23,175 nucleotides of DNA, taken from positions 1 to 23,175 of the IMG/VR virus record IMGVR_UViG_3300027365_000686. One strand, 5' to 3'. This DNA is from a virus. The notes under the pieces were generated by a model. That model did no database searches. It was given only the letters and a program-made list of their open reading frames with translations, and was not told where the DNA came from. This document shows, piece by piece, positions 6,764 to 14,405 of this stretch (the stretch's first letter is position 1; each line of letters starts with the position of its first letter). A program made the translations under genes and the position numbers.

Positions 6764-9700
6764 ACTCCAGGTCATCCTTGACGCCGTCGACAAGGCCACG
6801 GGGCCGCTCAAGAAAATCACCCAGGGCAGCGGCAAGACGGCCGAGGCCCTGAAGGCCAGCAAGCAGGCGCTGCGCGATCTCGAACGCCAGCAACGGGACC
6901 TGAGTTCGTTCCGCAAGCTCAAGGAAGTCACCCGCGAGAACGGCGAGGCCCTGGCCGCCGCCCAGGAACGGCTGCGCAACATGCGCGCCGAGCTCAAGCA
7001 GACCGACGCCCCCACCGAGAAATTCCAGCGTCAGTTCAAACAGGCCAGCGACGAGGTCGACCGCCTGACCGGCAAGATGGGCGAGCAGCGGCGCCGTCTG
7101 GGCGAACTCCGGTCCAGCCTCAAGCAGGGTGGCATCAGCACCGACAACCTCGGTCGCAGCGAGAACCGGCTCGCCGAACAGATACGCGACGCGAATCAGC
7201 AGTTCGACGCGCAAAAGCGGAAGATGGGCGAAGTGGCGCAACAGCAGCGCAGGATGAGCGAGGCTCAGAAGCGCTACCACCGCACCATCGGCCGGGCCAA
7301 CAACATGACCGGCGCGGGTTTCACCGCCGCGGCCACCGGCGGCGCCGCACTCTACGGTGCCGGCCGGCTGCTCGCCCCCGGCATCGACTACGGCGAGACC
7401 ATGAGCAAGGTGCAGGCGCTGACCCGCCTGCAGGCCGACGACCCGCGCCTCGCCGCTCTCAAGCAGCAATCCCGCGACCTTGGCGCGAGTACCGCCTTCA
7501 GTGCCTCCCAGGTCGGCCAGGGCCAGGCATTCCTGGCGATGGCGGGATTCACGCCGGAGGCGATCCGCCAGGCCATTCCGGACATGCTCAACATGGCCCT
7601 GGCCAACGGGTTGGATCTCGGTCGCACCGCCGACATCGGTTCCAACATCCTCTCAGGCTTCGGGCTCGACCCGTCCCAGATGGGCCGCGTCGCCGACGTC
7701 CTCACCGCCACCACCACCCGAGCGAACGTCGATCTCGAGATGCTCGGCGAGTCGATGAAGTACGTCGCCCCGCAGGCCAAGGCCATGGGCCTCTCGCTCG
7801 AGCAGGCCGCGGCGATGGCCGGGCTGCTGGGCAACGTCGGCATCCAGGGCAGCCAGGCCGGCACAACGCTGCGCGCGATGATGACCCGCCTTGCCGCGCC
7901 CACCGGCGCGGCAGCCGGCGCACTCAAGGAGCTCGGCGTCAACGCCAAGGACGCCGACGGCAATCTGCGCGACGTGCCCAAGATCCTCGCCGACGTGGCC
8001 AGGGCGACCCAGGACATGGGTAGCGCCGATCAGGCCAGCTACCTGAAGGCGATTTTCGGCGAGGAACCCGGCGCCGGCATGGCCGAACTGATCGCCCAAC
8101 AGGGTGCCGCCGGCGTCGAGAAGTTCGTCGGCATCCTGCAGAACGCCGCCGGCGAGAGCGGCCGCGTGGCCAAGACCATGGCCGACAACATCGGCGGCGA
8201 TCTCAAGGGCCTGAAGTCGGCCTGGGACGAGGTCGGCATCTCGATCACCGACACCAACAAGGGGCCGCTGCGCGAGCTGATCCAGAACGTCACCGCCATC
8301 ACCCGCGGCATCGGCAACTGGATCAAGGCCAACCCGGAGTTGGCTGGCGATCTGGCGAAGGTCGCCGCCGTGCTGGCTACCGTCGTCGCTGTCGGTGGCA
8401 CGCTGACGGTGATGCTGGCGTCGATTCTGGGGCCGATCGCCGCCATGCGCTACGGCATGACCATACTGGGCATCGGGCTCGGCGGCACCGAAGGGCGAAT
8501 GGCCAAGCTGGCCAAGGCCGTGCTGCCCAGCTTCGGCAAGGCATCCGAAGGCGCGGCCGGAAAGGCCTCCCTACTGAGCCAGGCTTGGCACGGCATGCGC
8601 GGCGCCTGGAAGAAGGCCAATCCACGTACCCTGACGCCCGCAGTCAAGAAGCTCGGCGAATCCCTGTTGCTGCTGCCCGCCAACATCGATGATGCCGTCA
8701 AGGCCACGTGGCGCTGGTCGAAGGTGACTGGAAAGAACGCCACGCAGGCTCTTGGCGGCACCATCAAGAACGTCGGCATACTCGCCCGGAACCGGCTCGT
8801 GGCCTTGAAGCAGGGGTTCATCGGCGCGACCCGGGCCGCCTACCGCTATGTCGCTGTCAATGGCGTGCTGGGTACCGGCATCAACATGACCAGCGGCGCG
8901 TTCAAGGGGCTGCGGGGTATTATCGGCGGCGGCTTGCAAGCGGCGCTGACTGCCACCGGCGGCGCCCTGCGCGTGGTCGGCCAGAGCCTGCTGTTCGTCG
9001 GTCGCGCCGCGCTGCTCAATCCCATCGGCCTGGTGATCACGGCCATCTCCGGGGCCGCCTTGCTGGTCTACAAGTACTGGCAACCGATCAAGGCCTTCTT
9101 CACCGGCTTCTGGCAGGGGCTGCGCGACGGCCTCGCCCCCGTTGCCGAGACGCTGGGACCGGCCTTCACCGCGCTGGGCAGCGCCTTGAAGCCGCTGAAA
9201 CCCATCTGGGATGGCATCGCCGGCGTGCTGGGCACCGTCTGGGGGTGGATCTCGAAGCTGCTGCAACCCGTTCAGTCCACTGCCGAAGACCTGAACGCCG
9301 CGACCTCCGCCGGCGAGAAATTTGGCCACTGGCTGGCCAATGTGATCAACATCATCCCCAACGCCATCGCCGACTTCACCAACTTCGGCGCCAATCTCAT
9401 TGACGGTGTCATCGGTGGAATCAAAGCCAAGTGGCAGGCGCTCAAGGACAGCGTCACAGACATCGCCAGCAGCGTGGCCGGCTGGTTCAAGGACAAGTTG
9501 GGCATCAACTCCCCATCTCGCGTCTTCAAGGCCTACGGCGGCTACACCGTCGATGGCTTGAACGTCGGCCTCGACGCCCAGCGCGACGAACCGGCCAAGC
9601 GTGTCGCCGAGATCGCCAGGCGCGTGCAGCGGGCCGGCGCCGGGCTGGCCCTGGGCGCGGCGGCCCTGCCCGCCGCGGCGATGCCGGGCATCACCCCACA

Positions 9701-9923
9701 GGAGCCGATTCGCTTTGACACCCGGCCGCCGCTGAGCCAGCCCGCCTCGCGCGAGTCAGGCGGTCTCACCATGGGTGACGTCAACATTGAAGTGAACGCC
9801 GCCCCGGGCATGGACGAACGCCAGCTCGCCCAGTACGTCGCCCAGGAAGTGCAGCGCGCCCTGGCCCAAGCCCAGCACGACGCCAGCGCCCGCCGGCGTT
9901 CCTCGCTGCGCGATATCGACTGA
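6747..9923 (+). CDS. T: Tail tape measure protein (P2 gpT)
   Basis: This protein sets tail length and is expelled through the tube at infection, probably helping DNA cross the membrane. Starting at ATG 6747 (MARDLKLQVILDAVDKATG) gives 1058 aa, longer than P2 gpT (about 815), so the tail may be longer. An in-frame ATG at 6699 would add 16 unlikely residues. Residues 1-175 form a long charged coiled coil. A conserved tape-measure domain follows, with GAALYGAGRLLAPGIDYG near 210, the NVGIQGSQAG and TTLRAMMTRLA segments, and a helical repeat region. Hydrophobic segments lie near residues 536-568 and 757-780. The C-terminal FKDKLGINSPSRVF motif near 915 is typical of tape-measure proteins. Its start overlaps the E' stop, implying translational coupling. 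Confidence 0.95.
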   Translation: MARDLKLQVILDAVDKATGPLKKITQGSGKTAEALKASKQALRDLERQQRDLSSFRKLKEVTRENGEALAAAQERLRNMRAELKQTDAPTEKFQRQFKQASDEVDRLTGKMGEQRRRLGELRSSLKQGGISTDNLGRSENRLAEQIRDANQQFDAQKRKMGEVAQQQRRMSEAQKRYHRTIGRANNMTGAGFTAAATGGAALYGAGRLLAPGIDYGETMSKVQALTRLQADDPRLAALKQQSRDLGASTAFSASQVGQGQAFLAMAGFTPEAIRQAIPDMLNMALANGLDLGRTADIGSNILSGFGLDPSQMGRVADVLTATTTRANVDLEMLGESMKYVAPQAKAMGLSLEQAAAMAGLLGNVGIQGSQAGTTLRAMMTRLAAPTGAAAGALKELGVNAKDADGNLRDVPKILADVARATQDMGSADQASYLKAIFGEEPGAGMAELIAQQGAAGVEKFVGILQNAAGESGRVAKTMADNIGGDLKGLKSAWDEVGISITDTNKGPLRELIQNVTAITRGIGNWIKANPELAGDLAKVAAVLATVVAVGGTLTVMLASILGPIAAMRYGMTILGIGLGGTEGRMAKLAKAVLPSFGKASEGAAGKASLLSQAWHGMRGAWKKANPRTLTPAVKKLGESLLLLPANIDDAVKATWRWSKVTGKNATQALGGTIKNVGILARNRLVALKQGFIGATRAAYRYVAVNGVLGTGINMTSGAFKGLRGIIGGGLQAALTATGGALRVVGQSLLFVGRAALLNPIGLVITAISGAALLVYKYWQPIKAFFTGFWQGLRDGLAPVAETLGPAFTALGSALKPLKPIWDGIAGVLGTVWGWISKLLQPVQSTAEDLNAATSAGEKFGHWLANVINIIPNAIADFTNFGANLIDGVIGGIKAKWQALKDSVTDIASSVAGWFKDKLGINSPSRVFKAYGGYTVDGLNVGLDAQRDEPAKRVAEIARRVQRAGAGLALGAAALPAAAMPGITPQEPIRFDTRPPLSQPASRESGGLTMGDVNIEVNAAPGMDERQLAQYVAQEVQRALAQAQHDASARRRSSLRDID

Positions 9924-9934
9924 AGGAGACCGCC

Positions 9935-10378
9935 ATGCTCATGGCCCTGGGAATGTTCGTTTTCGAGGTGAGCAGCGTGCCCTACCAGCAGTTGCAACGC
10001 TCCACCGAGTGGCGCCACGCCTCGCAATCCCGCGTCGGCGACCGGCCGGCGTATCAGTTCGTCGGCCCGGGCGCCGACACCATCACCCTCTCCGGCACCC
10101 TGCTGCCGGAATTCACTGGCGGCCGACTCGACCTGGACGAGATCCGCGACATGGCCGACCAGGGCAAGGCCTGGCCGCTGGTCGAAGGCACCGGGCGGCA
10201 GTACGGGCTCTGGGTGATCACCCGCGTCGATGAGACCTCGAGCTACTTCTTCAGTGACGGCGCCGCGGCGAAGATCGAGTTCACGCTCTCGCTCGAGCAC
10301 GTCGACGACGAACGCACCGACCTGCTCGGCGACCTGACCACCAGCGCCGTGGCACGCCTGGCCGGGGCCTACGCATGA
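9935..10378 (+). CDS. U: Tail completion/terminator protein (P2 gpU)
   Basis: gpU caps the tail tube at its head-proximal end in P2-like phages and stops tube polymerisation. The 147-aa product is slightly shorter than P2 gpU (about 159). It shows the family pattern: N-terminal MALGMFVFEVSSVPYQQLQR, a STEWRHASQSRVG segment, TITLSGTLLPEFTGG in the middle, and a C-terminal FTLSLEHVDDE strand. AAGGAG is 7 nt upstream of the ATG. The stop overlaps the start of gene D in ATGA, so the two are translationally coupled. Confidence 0.94.
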   Translation: MLMALGMFVFEVSSVPYQQLQRSTEWRHASQSRVGDRPAYQFVGPGADTITLSGTLLPEFTGGRLDLDEIRDMADQGKAWPLVEGTGRQYGLWVITRVDETSSYFFSDGAAAKIEFTLSLEHVDDERTDLLGDLTTSAVARLAGAYA

Positions 10379-11385
10379 GCAGCACCAACCGCTATCGACG
10401 GCCCAGCTACCGCATCACCCTGGGCGGCAACGACATCACCCCCCGCATCAACGGCCGGCTGATCAGCCTGCGCCTGCGCACTCAGCGCGGCCTCGAGGCC
10501 GACCAGTTGGACCTCACCCTAAGCGACCACGACGGCGCCCTCGAGCTGCCACGCCGCGGCGTCTCGCTCAGCGTCGCCTACGGCTGGCAAGACGAGGGGC
10601 TGATCAACAAGGGCCTGTTCACGGTGGACGAAGTCCAGCACAGCGGAAGCCCGGACCAGATCACCATCCGCGCGCGCAGCGCCGACATGCGCGGCCAGCT
10701 GCCCGGCAAGCGCACCCAGAGCTGGCACGACATCACCGTCGCCGACATCGTCGATACCATCGCCAAGCGCTACGGCCTCGACCCGGTGATCGGCAACGCC
10801 CTGGGCGGGATCCGCGTTGGCCACATCGACCAGACCGACGAATCGGATCTGAATTTTTTGACGCGGCTGGGGGAGCGTTACGACGCCATCGCCGCCGTGA
10901 AAGCCGGGCGCATGCTGTTCACCCAGGCCGGTGAAGCGCTGACGGCCAGCGGCCTGGCCATGCCCACCATCACCCTCACCCGCCGCGACGGCGACCAGCA
11001 CCGCTACAGCGTCACCGACCGCGAGGCCTACGGCGGCGTGAAGGCCTACTGGAACGACACCAGCGGCGCCGAGCGCAAGATCGTACTGGCCGGCAGCGGC
11101 GACAACGCCAAGCAGTTGCGCCCCACCTACGCAAGCCGAGACGACGCCCTCGCCGCCGCCCAGGCGGAATGGCAGCGCATCCAGCGCGGCCTGGCGGAAT
11201 TCGAGCTGACGATGGCCTACGGCCGGCCGGACATCGTGCCCGAAACACCCCTCGCCGTGAGCGGTTTCAAGCCCGACATCGATGCCACCGCGTGGCTGGT
11301 GACCGAGGTGGAGGACTCGCTCAGCGACAGCGGCTTCGGGACGCGGATGAAGTGTGAGGTGAAGGGAGTCGAGGCCGGCGGCTGA
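10375..11385 (+). CDS. D: Late control/baseplate hub protein gpD
   Basis: gpD belongs to the phage late control gene D family, homologous to the T4 gp27-type baseplate hub, which joins the tail tube to the spike. The 336-aa product contains the typical N-terminal beta barrel (ITLGGNDITPRINGRL), LRTQRGLEADQLDLTLSD, a TVDEVQHSGSPDQITIRARS strand pair, and a second barrel ending SDSGFGTRMKCEVKG. P2 gpD is about 387 aa. It is the last gene of the tail operon, coupled to U by ATGA, and followed 13 nt later by a strong inverted repeat. Confidence 0.95.
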   Translation: MSSTNRYRRPSYRITLGGNDITPRINGRLISLRLRTQRGLEADQLDLTLSDHDGALELPRRGVSLSVAYGWQDEGLINKGLFTVDEVQHSGSPDQITIRARSADMRGQLPGKRTQSWHDITVADIVDTIAKRYGLDPVIGNALGGIRVGHIDQTDESDLNFLTRLGERYDAIAAVKAGRMLFTQAGEALTASGLAMPTITLTRRDGDQHRYSVTDREAYGGVKAYWNDTSGAERKIVLAGSGDNAKQLRPTYASRDDALAAAQAEWQRIQRGLAEFELTMAYGRPDIVPETPLAVSGFKPDIDATAWLVTEVEDSLSDSGFGTRMKCEVKGVEAGG

Positions 11386-11398
11386 GAAAAATGTTTGC

Positions 11399-11423
11399 AA
11401 GGTAGCACCCAGGGTGCTACCTT
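11399..11423 (+). terminator. Strong inverted repeat after gene D: terminator, or operator of the next gene
   Basis: AAGGTAGCACC (11399-11409) pairs perfectly with GGTGCTACCTT (11413-11423) around a CAG loop. The 11-bp stem 13 nt after the tail operon would terminate it. However, only TTT follows, and TTGCAA (11395-11400) and TTTAAT (11422-11427) flank it like promoter boxes, although 21 nt apart. It could therefore instead be a palindromic operator for the gene at 11498. Confidence 0.6.
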
Positions 11424-11497
11424 TAATCGTGTGAGGCGAACGAAGCCCACATCAACCGAAGAACTGGCCATACCGGCGCAGAACTAGGAGACCTACC

Positions 11498-11884
11498 ATG
11501 AACAACGCCATCCGCAACATTGCCGACGACACCACTCGCGCTTTCGCTGAAGCCTGCTACAACGACAACTCCATCAGCGACCTGATGGGTGAGCCAAACG
11601 ACTACAGCGATGGTATCGACTGCAAACAGTGGGGGATCACCCTTGAGCAGCACCGCGAAGCGCTGAATGCCGCTCTCAATGATCGCCTGCACGACTGGGT
11701 GCTGGAGTATGCCGAGGGCTGCGAGTCCAACGGTGTCGATCCCCGCGAGGCTATCGCCGAGCAGATCAACGTCGATGTCGAGAGCGTTGAAATCGACGAC
11801 GATGGCGACATTCATGCTGGCCACTGGCTGACCATCGAGCAGCTGGCCGAGTTAGTCGAGTGGTACGAGCGCACCTACAACTGA
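11498..11884 (+). CDS. Small, strongly acidic phage protein of unknown function
   Basis: I do not recognise this 128-aa protein. It has about 30 Asp/Glu against 7 Lys/Arg, a net charge near -23. It has no signal peptide or membrane segment and only two aromatic clusters (HDWVLEYAEG and EWYERTYN). A run DDDGD sits near residue 105. The AGGAG Shine-Dalgarno sequence is well placed. It is a single-gene unit: the strong palindrome at 11399 lies upstream and a terminator lies 10 nt after its stop. It sits in the accessory slot between the late tail operon and the immunity region. Very acidic small phage proteins are sometimes DNA mimics that block restriction or other defences, but nothing here proves that. 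Confidence 0.75.
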   Translation: MNNAIRNIADDTTRAFAEACYNDNSISDLMGEPNDYSDGIDCKQWGITLEQHREALNAALNDRLHDWVLEYAEGCESNGVDPREAIAEQINVDVESVEIDDDGDIHAGHWLTIEQLAELVEWYERTYN

Positions 11885-11894
11885 TTCGAGTTTC

Positions 11895-11915
11895 GCCCCG
11901 GCCACGCGCCGGGGC
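11895..11915 (+). terminator. Rho-independent terminator
   Basis: GCCCCGGC (11895-11902) pairs with GCCGGGGC (11908-11915) around a 5-nt loop and is followed by TTTGCTTT. It lies 10 nt after the acidic gene's stop and isolates that gene from the next. Confidence 0.8.
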
Positions 11916-11938
11916 TTTGCTTTGGACTGGAGACCATC

Positions 11939-12292
11939 ATGACCGACAAGGCCCGCAACAAGAAACGCCCGAGCATCTACCTGAGCCCGCCGCTGGAGAC
12001 GGTCGTCGACAACCTTCGCGACGGGCAATCCCTGAGCGCCCGCCTGGCAGAGATCGCCGAGCGCTACCAGCTGGTGTGCAGTCAGGCGCCCACGCTCACC
12101 GACCAGGAGCGTGATCTGCTCGGCAATACGCTGTCAGGCTCCTTCGTCGAGCCGCTGCTGATCAAGTATCTCGACGCCGAGCTCGAGGACAGCGACGCCT
12201 GGGATCCCTCGGCGCTGCGAGATCTCGCCACCCGAGTGCGCGACATGAGCTACGCCCAACGCGTGGCGCTGATCGAGTCGCTGGGGTTGTGA
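11939..12292 (+). CDS. Small ribbon-helix-helix-like protein, unknown role
   Basis: This 117-aa protein has an N-terminal part resembling a ribbon-helix-helix DNA-binding fold: a basic RNKKRPSIYLSP strand, helix LETVVDNLR, and second helix SLSARLAEIAERY (residues about 6-43). The remaining 70 residues are an acidic helical domain. TGGAG is upstream of the ATG. It follows the terminator of the preceding gene at 23-nt distance, so it would need its own promoter or read-through. It converges with the leftward cassette starting at 12387 across a perfect inverted repeat. A regulator of the accessory genes is possible. The family is not recognised with certainty. Confidence 0.7.
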   Translation: MTDKARNKKRPSIYLSPPLETVVDNLRDGQSLSARLAEIAERYQLVCSQAPTLTDQERDLLGNTLSGSFVEPLLIKYLDAELEDSDAWDPSALRDLATRVRDMSYAQRVALIESLGL

Positions 12293-12322
12293 GACGCTCG
12301 AGGGAAGTGGCTAGATTTGAAA

Positions 12323-12345
12323 TCGGCGGGGGAATCCCCCGCCGA
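12323..12345. terminator. Bidirectional terminator between convergent genes
   Basis: TCGGCGGGGG (12323-12332) and CCCCCGCCGA (12336-12345) form a perfect 10-bp stem with an AAT loop. It lies between the converging ends of the genes at 12292 (plus) and 12387 (minus). T-rich segments occur on both sides in the relevant sense. Confidence 0.7.
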
Positions 12346-12386
12346 GTGCGTTACTTTTCGCGTAGCGCCGTGTCCGAAACAGCCAG

Positions 12387-12695
12387 TCAGTCGAAGCTGA
12401 AGGTGCTCTTGTTGCTGGCCGCTTCCGTCTCGTCGGAAACGCACAGGTCGAGCAGTGCGTAGCTGGGCAAGGCGCCCTGGTTGTCGGCGATGCAATATTG
12501 GCGGATATCCTCCGGTACTGAGGGCCAGGCCGACCTGAGATGGTCGTAGTACTGCTGCTCGTCATCGATGCACAGGTTATAGAGCGAATGGCTATCGGTG
12601 TCCGATTCGCAGTAGGCCTGGGGATCGTAGCGCGGAATATCCTGCGCGGCGGCGGTGAGAGGCACGAATGCCAACAGCGCTATCAAACGTCGCAT
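12387..12695 (-). CDS. Small exported cysteine-containing protein, unknown
   Basis: This is a 102-aa protein with a clear Sec signal peptide (MRRLIALLAFVPLTAAAQ, likely cut after AAA). The mature part has four cysteines (near residues 29, 42, 68 and 85) that could form two disulfides in the periplasm. No membrane anchor or lipobox is seen. AGGGAGG lies 7 nt before the start on the minus strand. It is the last gene of a leftward unit, 12 nt after another exported protein. Prophage-encoded small exported proteins in this position are often lysogenic-conversion or superinfection-exclusion factors, but I recognise no specific family. Confidence 0.78.
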   Translation of the reverse strand: MRRLIALLAFVPLTAAAQDIPRYDPQAYCESDTDSHSLYNLCIDDEQQYYDHLRSAWPSVPEDIRQYCIADNQGALPSYALLDLCVSDETEAASNKSTFSFD

Positions 12696-12707
12696 GGCGA
12701 TACCTCC

Positions 12708-13088
12708 CTAGTTCAGTTCGATCCAGCCTTTCATGATCATGATCATGGCCGCCGCGGCAGCCACTTTCTGACTGGCGAACATCTGGCGATTCTTCGCCGG
12801 ATCGGGATCGGGCTTGAATGCCGCATTGATTTCGGAAACCAGCGTGTCGGCAAGCGGCTTGAAATCATCGACTGTGGAGACCTGGCTGGTCACTACCGAG
12901 GCCAGCTTGTCACGCTGATAGGCAGCGGCGAGCAGATCGGCGCAGGTCGCCAGCTTGTTGGAGTAGCCCGCCTCCTGCCACTCCAGGGCGGTGGCATCGT
13001 GCAGATTTCCGCCCTCGTACCAGGCTGCATTGGCGGCGAAAGAGGCCAGCAGCAGAAAGATGCCCACCAGGAGCCGTTGTCGAAGCAT
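12708..13088 (-). CDS. Small exported protein, unknown
   Basis: This is a 126-aa protein beginning MLRQRLLVGIFLLLASFAANA, a good signal peptide with cleavage after ANA. The mature part carries one cysteine (TCADLL) and an Ala/Met-rich hydrophobic helix near the C-terminus (KVAAAAAMIMIMKGWIEL) that could contact a membrane. The start at 13088 has AGGGGAA upstream. An alternative ATG at 13139 would overlap the stop of the Xre gene in ATGA and add 17 residues before the signal sequence. It is followed 12 nt later by the second exported protein. The two look like partners acting at the cell envelope. The function is not recognised. Confidence 0.75.
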   Translation of the reverse strand: MLRQRLLVGIFLLLASFAANAAWYEGGNLHDATALEWQEAGYSNKLATCADLLAAAYQRDKLASVVTSQVSTVDDFKPLADTLVSEINAAFKPDPDPAKNRQMFASQKVAAAAAMIMIMKGWIELN

Positions 13089-13135
13089 CGTTGTTCCCCT
13101 TGCGTAATGCGGGTCATCGCCCGCCGTTCTGATTT

Positions 13136-13465
13136 TCATGTCACCTGCGGTTCCGCAACCGCATCGCCAGCCGTTGCTGGCTGCGTCTTTTTTTCCGGCG
13201 AGCTGGCCCGGTAATTGTCGACCAGGTCGCTCTCGTCGGCGCTCAGCGCCCGCTGCCCGGTGAGCAGGTAACTCACGTCAGCCCCGGCACTGGCCAGGCC
13301 GACCAGCTCGTCGGCGGCCGGGCCGGCGGGATCCTCGCCCTGCTCGAGCATTGCCAGCCGTGATTCGTTGATGCCGAGCCGCTCGGCGAATGCAGCGGGC
13401 TCAAGCCCGAGGCGCTCGCGTTCACGGCTCAGGCGCTCCCCCACTCCCTGCGCAAACTCAGCCAC
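13136..13465 (-). CDS. Xre-family HTH regulator (paralogue of the immunity repressor)
   Basis: This 109-aa Cro/C1-type helix-turn-helix protein has its HTH at about residues 9-45 (GERLSRERERLGL, AAFAERLGINESRLAMLEQG). It continues with ASAGADVSYLLTG and DLVDNYR segments that match those of the repressor at 13725. The start is GTG 13465 with GAGGG close upstream. No in-frame ATG extension exists. It reads leftward toward the two exported proteins. Its stop overlaps an alternative start of the first one, so the three probably form one transcript. It may control that cassette or modulate the main repressor. Confidence 0.85.
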   Translation of the reverse strand: MAEFAQGVGERLSRERERLGLEPAAFAERLGINESRLAMLEQGEDPAGPAADELVGLASAGADVSYLLTGQRALSADESDLVDNYRASSPEKKTQPATAGDAVAEPQVT

Positions 13466-13724
13466 CCCACCCTCATTCTTCCGTGTGGCCTGCCGCGCGC
13501 CGCTAGTACCAGTTTTCTAACCCTTCCAGTGCCGGTTTCACCAACACCATTCGACCCAGAAGAGTGAGCTATCTCATGCCAGCCACTCATTCGTGTGCAT
13601 CACGTAAGCCTTTATCGGACATGAAGAACGTACGATTTATGCGGCCAAGTTGAAGGCGTCGCCGTGTGGAGACGCCTACGTTAACGATAACACCAACGAA
13701 CACGGAATGGGCGGCGACTTCAGT
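13466..13724. other. 259-bp intergenic region between the two Xre genes
   Basis: This region is AT-richer than its surroundings and has no convincing gene. It should hold the leftward promoter of the Xre/exported-protein cassette. AGGCGTC (13654-13660) and GACGCCT (13671-13677) form a 7-bp stem with a 10-nt loop. This could end the leftward repressor transcript, although the T run is poor. A small palindrome, CGTTAACG, lies just beyond. Confidence 0.5.
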
Positions 13725-14102
13725 TTAATGAGAGCCCGTTTTCGTGTCCTTATCGGCCTTTCCAACAGAGGCGTAGACTTGGCTGACCTCGCTGATCGTG
13801 TGCCGACGCTCAGGATCGGTGTTGCGGTAGTTGTCCAGGAGCGCGGCCTCGTCCGGGGCTAGAGACGATTCAGTGACCACGCGAGTCCCGGTAAGCACGT
13901 AAAGCACGTCCACGCCTGCCCTGCCAAGCTCGGCGAGATAGTCCGCCTTGGGACTTCTGTCGTCGCTTTCATAGAGCATCTGGGTCTTCTTCGTCACCCC
14001 CGCCAGAGCAGCGAAATCCGACTGATTCAGCCCCAAACGGCCCCGCTCTTCACGTAACCTTTCACCCAAGGAGACCATTTGGTTTCTTTTCTCCCTTGAC
14101 AT
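13725..14102 (-). CDS. Prophage immunity repressor, Xre/CI-like HTH protein
   Basis: This is the likely repressor that maintains lysogeny. The 125-aa product has its HTH at about residues 12-48 (GERLREERGRLGLNQSDFAALAGVTKKTQ) and a short C-terminal region with GVDVLYVLTG and EAALLDNYR. There is no peptidase domain, so it resembles P2 C more than lambda CI in architecture and is probably not RecA-cleaved. ATG 14102 has no Shine-Dalgarno sequence. An internal ATG at 14078 has AGGGAG about 12 nt upstream and may be the true start. The gene diverges from the early operon, and a palindrome overlaps its 5' end, suggesting autoregulation. Confidence 0.88.
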   Translation of the reverse strand: MSREKRNQMVSLGERLREERGRLGLNQSDFAALAGVTKKTQMLYESDDRSPKADYLAELGRAGVDVLYVLTGTRVVTESSLAPDEAALLDNYRNTDPERRHTISEVSQVYASVGKADKDTKTGSH

Positions 14103-14124
14103 GGAAACCGAACGGTTCCATCAT
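14096..14124 (+). promoter_or_regulatory. Early promoter with operator in the spacer
   Basis: A perfect TTGACA -35 (14096-14101) is followed by a 17-bp spacer and CATCAT (14119-14124), which matches the -10 consensus at four of six positions. It points rightward into the early operon. The spacer is occupied by a near-palindrome (14101-14121: ATGGAA.CCG..CGG.TTCCAT with one unpaired base). A bound repressor would block polymerase. The site also covers the 5' end of the repressor gene, allowing feedback control. Confidence 0.7.
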
Positions 14125-14136
14125 CGTCACCAATGA

Positions 14137-14156
14137 ACACGATTAGACACGGATAG
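14137..14156 (+). repeat. Tandem 10-bp direct repeat in the early leader
   Basis: ACACGATTAG (14137-14146) is followed directly by ACACGGATAG (14147-14156); eight of ten bases match. It lies between the early promoter and the first early gene. Direct repeats of this kind bind Cox/Apl-like proteins in P2-related phages, so this may be a site for the product at 14161. The repeat is short and could be chance. Confidence 0.35.
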
Positions 14157-14160
14157 CACT

Positions 14161-14394
14161 ATGCCCACGCTACTTACCCCCGAGCAAGCCCGCGAGGCGC
14201 TCAACGAAAAAGGGATGAGCATCGCCGAGTTCAGCCGCGTCCACGGCCTGAACCGCCAGATGGTCAGCGACCTGCTCAACGGTAGGAAGAAAGGACTACG
14301 TGGCGAGGCGCATCGTGCTGCCGTCCTGCTCGGCATCAAGAATGGCGTGATCGTCGATCACACCAAGGCCACTCGACCAAAACCCTCACGCTGA
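14161..14394 (+). CDS. DNA-binding protein of the phage BcepMu gp16 family (Cro/Cox-like)
   Basis: This is a 77-aa protein with a single helix-turn-helix. The pattern TPEQAREALNEKGMSIAEFS, RVHGLNRQMVSDLLNGRKKG, LRGEAHRAAVLLGIK matches the BcepMu gp16 family of small phage DNA-binding proteins. As the first rightward early gene, divergent from the repressor, it occupies the place of P2 cox. It probably opposes the repressor and may assist excision. There is no strong Shine-Dalgarno sequence (GGATA before the ATG). Direct repeats just upstream could be its site. Confidence 0.82.
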   Translation: MPTLLTPEQAREALNEKGMSIAEFSRVHGLNRQMVSDLLNGRKKGLRGEAHRAAVLLGIKNGVIVDHTKATRPKPSR

Positions 14395-14405
14395 GAGATT
14401 CCGCC

